DNA of 64,000 bases, taken from Rhizobium sp. CG5. Lineage in GTDB: Bacteria > Pseudomonadota > Alphaproteobacteria > Rhizobiales > Rhizobiaceae. Within the stretch, counting starts at the first letter, position 1. The number at the start of each line of letters is the position of its first letter. The DNA lies in NCBI RefSeq assembly GCF_023701945.1, contig NZ_JABAEF010000014.1, forward strand, positions 62,001 through 126,000, read 5' to 3'. Under the pieces are notes generated by a model. That model saw nothing but the letters and a program-made list of their open reading frames with translations. It ran no database searches and was not told where the DNA came from. Positions 59,800 through 64,000 of this stretch are shown in pieces. Both the position numbers and the translations under genes were made by a program.

Positions 59800-60441
59800 A
59801 TGTCTTTCAAACTGTTTGAACTTCTCGTCCAGGCTTCGATCTACACGGTCGCGATCAGTTTCGTATCGATCCTGATCGGCTTTGCGATTGCCATCGGCCT
59901 GTCCGGCGCCATGCTGTCGAAAAGCCGGCTCTTCTCTTTCCCGGCAAACCTGTTCGTCAGCTTCTTCCGCGGCGTTCCCCTGCTGGTGCAACTGCTGTTG
60001 ATCTACAATCTCCTGCCGGTCATCGGCATCAACGTGCCGAGCATCGTCGCGGCCATTGTCGGCCTGTCGCTCTGTACCGCCGCCTATCAGGCGGAAAACC
60101 TGCGCGGCGGTTTCGCCAGCGTCCCGCATGGCTATATCGAATCCGCCGAAATGCTCGGCCTGACGCCCGCTCAGGCCTTTATGCGCATCAAGGTGCCGAT
60201 CGCTCTCCGCTTGACCTTTCCGGCCCTGGTCAACGAGGCGATCCTCATCTTGAAGGCATCCTCGCTGATGTCGGTGGTCGGCATCGTCGAGCTTACCCGC
60301 ATGGCGCAGGATCTGGCCGGCAGCACCTTCAAGCCGCTTGAGATCTTCGCTGCCGCCGGTTTCCTCTACCTGGTCATCAATTTCGTGGTGGCCCGCACTG
60401 GCGGGCTGATCGAGCGCTCGCTTCCAGGAGTGCCGCGATGA
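59800..60441 (+). CDS. Polar-amino-acid-type ABC transporter permease 1
   Basis: The 213-residue HisM/HisQ-type permease has about five hydrophobic segments and the docking loop ESAEMLGLTPAQAFMRIKVP (about residues 111-130). The substring FFRGVPLLVQLLLIY is a family mark. It overlaps the second permease gene by four bases. Confidence 0.9.
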   Translation: MSFKLFELLVQASIYTVAISFVSILIGFAIAIGLSGAMLSKSRLFSFPANLFVSFFRGVPLLVQLLLIYNLLPVIGINVPSIVAAIVGLSLCTAAYQAENLRGGFASVPHGYIESAEMLGLTPAQAFMRIKVPIALRLTFPALVNEAILILKASSLMSVVGIVELTRMAQDLAGSTFKPLEIFAAAGFLYLVINFVVARTGGLIERSLPGVPR

Positions 60442-61106
60442 TCTTCGATATCAATGTCATCATCGAAAAGCTGCCGGAAATCCTGAGCGGTCTCGGCGTC
60501 ACCATTGCCCTGTGGATCGCAGGTACGATCGGCTCGGTCATGCTCGGCTTCCTCGTTGCCACCGCCCGCAAGTACGGCGGCAGGCTGGTCAACTGGGGGC
60601 TCGGCGTCGTCGTCGAGATCCTGCGCGGCACGCCGTTCCTGATCCAGATCTTCCTGCTCTATTACGGCGGCCCTTTCATCGGCCTGGCCCTCGATCCGCT
60701 GCCCTGCGGTCTTCTGGGCCTGCTGGTCTATGGATCGGCCTATTACAGCGAGATCTTTCGGGCCGGCTTTGCCGCGGTTCCCGCCGGCCATATCGAGGCG
60801 GCGGAATGCCTGGGGCTCACCAGGATACAGATCATCCGCCGCATCCTACTGCCGGAAATGGCGCTTCTCGTGCTGCCGCCTTCGGTCAATATGTCGGTGA
60901 TCCTGATGAAGGAAACCGCCATCCTGTCGATCATCACCGTGCCGGAACTGACGCTCACCGTCAGCGCCATCGGTTCGCAGCAATATGCCTTCCTGGAATC
61001 GATCTTCCTGCTCGCCATCATCTACTGGGTTCTCGTGGAAATCACCGGCCGCCTCGGCCGGCTTGCCGAAACCCGCCTGTCACGCCTGAGGTTTTCCCCG
61101 ACATGA
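60438..61106 (+). CDS. Polar-amino-acid-type ABC transporter permease 2
   Basis: A 222-residue permease of the same type with EILRGTPFLIQIFLLYYGGP and the docking loop EAAECLGLTRIQIIRRILLP. It pairs with permease 1 and overlaps the ATPase gene by four bases (ATGA at 61103). Confidence 0.9.
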   Translation: MIFDINVIIEKLPEILSGLGVTIALWIAGTIGSVMLGFLVATARKYGGRLVNWGLGVVVEILRGTPFLIQIFLLYYGGPFIGLALDPLPCGLLGLLVYGSAYYSEIFRAGFAAVPAGHIEAAECLGLTRIQIIRRILLPEMALLVLPPSVNMSVILMKETAILSIITVPELTLTVSAIGSQQYAFLESIFLLAIIYWVLVEITGRLGRLAETRLSRLRFSPT

Positions 61107-61894
61107 CCCTACCTGCAATCGCCGTCAGCAAGCTTGTCAAACGGTTCGGCACCAGCACCGTACTGGACGACATCAATCTGGATATTCCCGACGGCAAGGT
61201 TTCCTGCCTGATCGGCCCTTCGGGCTCCGGCAAGTCGACGCTTCTGCGCTGCCTGGCCTTTCTGGAGGAAACCAGCGAAGGCATGATCACCGTTCATGGC
61301 GAAGCACTCGGCTTTTACGAGAACGCCAACGGCGGGCGCGAACGTCTGCCGATGGCCCAGATCCGCAGCGTCCGCTCGCAGATCGGCATGGTCTTCCAGC
61401 AATTTAATCTCTGGCCGCACATGACGGCGCTCGGCAATGTCTCGGAAGCCCTGAAGACCGTGCACAAATTGCCAAAGCGCGATGCCGAGGAACGCGCCAT
61501 GGCCCAGCTGAAAAAGGTCGGCCTTGAAAACCGCGCCGGCCATTATCCGGCGCAGCTGTCGGGCGGCCAGCAGCAGCGCGTAGCGATTGCCCGGGCGCTG
61601 GCCCTGCAGCCCAAGATCATGCTGTTCGACGAACCGACATCGGCGCTTGACCCGGAACTGACCGGCGAGGTGCTGAACGTCATGCGCGATCTGGCGGCCG
61701 AAGGAATGACCATGGTGGTCGTCAGCCACGAGATCGGCTTTGCCGCCACCGTCGGCCAGCAGATCAGCTTCCTCGATCATGGCAAGCTCTTGTTCACCGG
61801 CGCCCCATCGGAGATTTTTGCCAAACCGCGCCATCCACGCCTCGAACAGTTTCTCGACACCTATCTCGATCGCGGAGCCTCGATGCTGGTATGA
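61103..61894 (+). CDS. Polar-amino-acid-type ABC transporter ATPase
   Basis: A 263-residue ATPase with Walker A GPSGSGKST (about 38-46), signature LSGGQQQRVAIARAL, Walker B IMLFDEPTSALDPEL and the switch His in VVSHEIGFA. It matches GlnQ/HisP-type subunits. The start at 61103 lies in the end of permease 2; the stop overlaps the GntR-type regulator gene (ATGA at 61891). Confidence 0.93.
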   Translation: MTLPAIAVSKLVKRFGTSTVLDDINLDIPDGKVSCLIGPSGSGKSTLLRCLAFLEETSEGMITVHGEALGFYENANGGRERLPMAQIRSVRSQIGMVFQQFNLWPHMTALGNVSEALKTVHKLPKRDAEERAMAQLKKVGLENRAGHYPAQLSGGQQQRVAIARALALQPKIMLFDEPTSALDPELTGEVLNVMRDLAAEGMTMVVVSHEIGFAATVGQQISFLDHGKLLFTGAPSEIFAKPRHPRLEQFLDTYLDRGASMLV

Positions 61895-62643
61895 TTGCGC
61901 CACGACCCATGGAGATCGGCGAAAACCCGCCGAAATCCCTGCATCAACGCATTCTGGATGACATTCAGGACAATATCGTCAGCGGTCGCTGGCCGCCGGG
62001 CCACAAGATCCCGTCGGAGCAGCTTCTGGGCGAGGAATACGGATGCTCCCGCATGACCGTCAACAAGGTGTTGACGCAACTCGCCCGGGCCGGGCTGGTG
62101 TTGCGCCGTCGCAAGACCGGCAGCATTGTCATGCCGCAGAATTCCCAGAGCGCGATCCTGGAAATCTACAATATCCGCGACGAGGTCAACGCGCTCAACC
62201 TGCCCTATCGCCACGAGATTCTCGACAAAAGCATCCGTCCCCCGACAAAAATCGAGCGCGGCAGCTTGAGCCTGGCGCCAAGGCGGCGGGTCGCCGCCAT
62301 CACCTGCCTGCACTATGCAGGCGAAGCCCCCTTCTGCCTTGAGGAACGCCTGATCAATCTCGGTGTGGTGCCCGAGGCCGAGACGGAAGATTTCTCAAAG
62401 CTGTCGCCCGGCCCCTGGCTTCTGGATCATGTGCCGTGGAACGCCGCCGAGCACCGGATCGCCGCCGAAGGCGCCGGCCAGACGGCGGCCCGGACGCTTT
62501 CGATTGCCGTTGGCACGCCGGTTCTGGTCGTCGAACGCCAGACCTGGCGGCTGGACGAGACGGTCACCCATGTGCGCCTCACCTATCCCGGCGGCAGCCA
62601 CGCGCTGACGGCGCGGTTCACACCATCTCAGAAACTGGTTTAG
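61891..62643 (+). CDS. GntR-family regulator, HutC subfamily
   Basis: A 250-residue regulator. The N-terminal winged helix reads VSGRWPPGHKIPSEQLLGEE and CSRMTVNKVLTQLARAGLVL; the C-terminal UTRA ligand domain contains HEILDKSIRPP-type and FCLEERLIN blocks. It is like the histidine-utilisation repressor HutC, but no hut genes are nearby. Being embedded in the transporter operon with an ATGA overlap, it is probably its own operon's repressor, sensing the transported compound or a breakdown product. Confidence 0.9.
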   Translation: MIAPRPMEIGENPPKSLHQRILDDIQDNIVSGRWPPGHKIPSEQLLGEEYGCSRMTVNKVLTQLARAGLVLRRRKTGSIVMPQNSQSAILEIYNIRDEVNALNLPYRHEILDKSIRPPTKIERGSLSLAPRRRVAAITCLHYAGEAPFCLEERLINLGVVPEAETEDFSKLSPGPWLLDHVPWNAAEHRIAAEGAGQTAARTLSIAVGTPVLVVERQTWRLDETVTHVRLTYPGGSHALTARFTPSQKLV

Positions 62644-62669
62644 AGCGGTAATAAGAAGGAAGCTTGGCC

Positions 62670-64000
62670 ATGGCCCGCGACGAGAAACTGAAGCTTGGCA
62701 CCTTTGTCTATACGTTCGGCTTCAATCCGGCCGCCTGGCTGCATCCGGACAGCGATGTCAACGGCGCCAACGATATCGGCCATCTGCTCAACGTGGCGAA
62801 AATCTCCGAAGCCGCCAAATTCGACTTCATGTTCGTCGCGGATTCGCCGGCCTCCGCCATCGGCGATGCCGATGCCCTGTCGCGTTCGCCCACCAAGATG
62901 AATCGCTTCGAGCCGCTGACGCTGATCACCGCTCTCTCCGTGCTCACCGAACGCCTCGGCTTCGTCGCCACGGCCTCCACCAGTTACTACGAGCCCTACA
63001 ACGTCGCCCGTCTCTTTGCCTCGATCGACCATATGAGCGGCGGCCGTGCCTGCTGGAACGTGGTGACATCAGACCATGACGAAACCGGCTATAATTTCAA
63101 CATGGAAGGCCTGCCGCCCCATGCGCTGCGCTACGAGCGCGGTGCGGAATTCGTCGATGTGGTCTTCGGCCTCTGGGACAGTTTCGAGCCGGACGCCCTG
63201 CTGCTCGACCGTCAGAGCGGCCTCTATTACGACAAGACCAAGCTGCACACGCTGGACCACAAGGGCAAGCATTTCCAGGTTCGCGGGCCGCTCAACATCG
63301 CCGCCTCGCCGCAGGGCCGGCCAGTCATCGCCCAGGCCGGCGGCTCGGAGGCCGGGATGGAACTGGCCGCCCGCACAGCGGAAATCGTCTTCAGCCTCGC
63401 CTCAAACCTGCAGCGCAATCAGGCCTTCTACACCAACGTCAAGGACCGCATGCCGAAGTTCGGTCGCTCCCCCGACGATCTGAAGATGATGCCGGGCGTG
63501 GTCGTCAATGTCGGCGCCACCCGCGCCGAGGCGCAGGCCCGCGTCGATTTCCTGATCGACAATCTGCACCCCGATGTCGGCCGCTGGATGCTCGGCGAAT
63601 TTCTCGAGACCGACCTGTCCGGCGCGCCGCTCGACAAGCCCTTCCCGATGGAGCGCCTTCCTGCCGAGCCGAAGGGCTCGAAGGCCCTTTTCGAGGAACT
63701 CAAGGACTATATCAAGCAGGGCCATACGCTCGGCCATCTCATCCGCCACTATGCAGAGAAGAGTACCGGCAACGGCATTACCGGAACGCCGGTGGAAATC
63801 GCCGATTTCATGGAGGAATGGTTCGAGGCCCGTGCCGCCGACGGCTTCATCCTGATGTTCCCGACCCTGCCGGCCAGCCTCAACGACTTCGTCGAACTCG
63901 TCGTGCCGGAACTGCGCCGCCGCGGTCTGTTCCGCGAGGAATACGAGGGCACGACATTGCGCGAAAATCTCGGCCTGTCGATGCCCGTCAATCGGTATGT
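62670..64000 (+). CDS. NtaA/SnaA/DszA-family flavin-dependent monooxygenase, 3' end outside window
   Basis: The visible 443 residues start MARDEKLKLGTFVYTFGFNP and contain the bacterial luciferase-like TIM barrel blocks ARLFASIDHMSGGRACWNVV, GRPVIAQAGGSEAGMELAAR and the C-terminal PELRRRGLFREEYEGTTLRE of the NtaA/SnaA/DszA group. These use reduced FMN from a partner reductase to oxidise substrates such as nitrilotriacetate, dibenzothiophene sulfone or dimethyl sulfide. A GAAGGA ribosome site precedes ATG 62670. Only a few C-terminal residues should be missing, since the family is about 450 long. It shares the operon with the ABC importer and GntR-type regulator. Confidence 0.9.
   Translation, partial: MARDEKLKLGTFVYTFGFNPAAWLHPDSDVNGANDIGHLLNVAKISEAAKFDFMFVADSPASAIGDADALSRSPTKMNRFEPLTLITALSVLTERLGFVATASTSYYEPYNVARLFASIDHMSGGRACWNVVTSDHDETGYNFNMEGLPPHALRYERGAEFVDVVFGLWDSFEPDALLLDRQSGLYYDKTKLHTLDHKGKHFQVRGPLNIAASPQGRPVIAQAGGSEAGMELAARTAEIVFSLASNLQRNQAFYTNVKDRMPKFGRSPDDLKMMPGVVVNVGATRAEAQARVDFLIDNLHPDVGRWMLGEFLETDLSGAPLDKPFPMERLPAEPKGSKALFEELKDYIKQGHTLGHLIRHYAEKSTGNGITGTPVEIADFMEEWFEARAADGFILMFPTLPASLNDFVELVVPELRRRGLFREEYEGTTLRENLGLSMPVNRY

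Noticed and set aside
60512..61894. Longer 460-codon version of the ABC ATPase
   Set aside because: The extension is permease 2 read in another frame; the ATPase starts at 61103.
1..64000. tRNA or rRNA genes, CRISPR arrays, transposases, integrase or attachment sites
   Set aside because: I looked for them and saw none; the only clear dispersed-type repeat is the RIME-like element at 32350-32539.

Overview
The window looks like a chromosomal or chromid segment of an alphaproteobacterium of the order Hyphomicrobiales, most likely Rhizobiaceae. Base composition is GC-rich and codon use is uniform. The start carries the PhyR/NepR general stress response pair with EcfG-type promoters (GGAAC, 16-17 bases, CGTT). 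The rhamnose locus has the Rhizobium leguminosarum order (rhaRSTPQUK divergent from rhaDI), and the fructose locus matches the frcBCAK order of Sinorhizobium. A cold-shock gene is followed by two small rhizobial-type proteins. I saw no tRNA, rRNA, CRISPR array, insertion sequence or prophage.

Layout: (1) 1-1925, stress locus: partial phyR, nepR without an adjacent ecfG, a holin-like/DUF883-like membrane pair and a CsbD-like protein. (2) 1954-4579, an ATP-dependent DNA ligase and its metallo-beta-lactamase-fold exonuclease. (3) 4686-23799, the most unusual part: a two-gene molybdenum hydroxylase with a tri-haem tail, of the nicotinate dehydrogenase NicAB type; an orphan His-containing membrane protein; a five-gene Liv-type ABC importer; a MarR regulator; a 6-hydroxynicotinate-reductase-like protein; an ApbE-superfamily UPF0280 protein; tandem AA_synth paralogues; and HyuA/HyuB ATP-dependent lactamase subunits. 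Three near-identical operator-like sites and one weaker one tie these transcription units to the MarR protein. (4) 24017-25990, two convergent glycosyltransferase-like genes. (5) 26258-38305, an IolI-like TIM barrel and the complete L-rhamnose locus, with a tiny YqaE/Pmp3 gene between rhaD and rhaI on the other strand. (6) 38342-41718, ornithine cyclodeaminase, arginase, a divergent Lrp/AsnC regulator and a shortened fumarylacetoacetate-hydrolase relative. (7) 41830-47510, a FucU/RbsD mutarotase, the ROK regulator FrcR and frcBCAK. (8) 47518-49570, a phosphoribosyltransferase and an M20 amidohydrolase. (9) 49590-57134, a seven-gene minus-strand operon: LacI regulator, Pot-type ABC importer, nucleoside hydrolase, adenine deaminase. 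(10) 57310-58543, cspA and two small proteins. (11) 58859-64000, a polar-amino-acid-type ABC importer, a HutC-like GntR regulator and a partial NtaA/DszA-family flavin monooxygenase.

How the genes work together: most of the window is a series of self-contained uptake-plus-catabolism modules, each with its own regulator (MarR, DeoR, Lrp, ROK, LacI, GntR). Within modules the genes are very tightly packed (ATGA, GTGA and TGATG overlaps). In all five ABC operons a strong inverted repeat or stem-loop follows the gene for the binding protein, a pattern expected to raise binding-protein mRNA over permease mRNA. The strongest candidate for an undescribed system is region 3. Its gene content suggests oxidation, partial ring reduction and ATP-dependent ring opening of an N-heterocyclic acid, with nicotinate or a relative as the leading guess.
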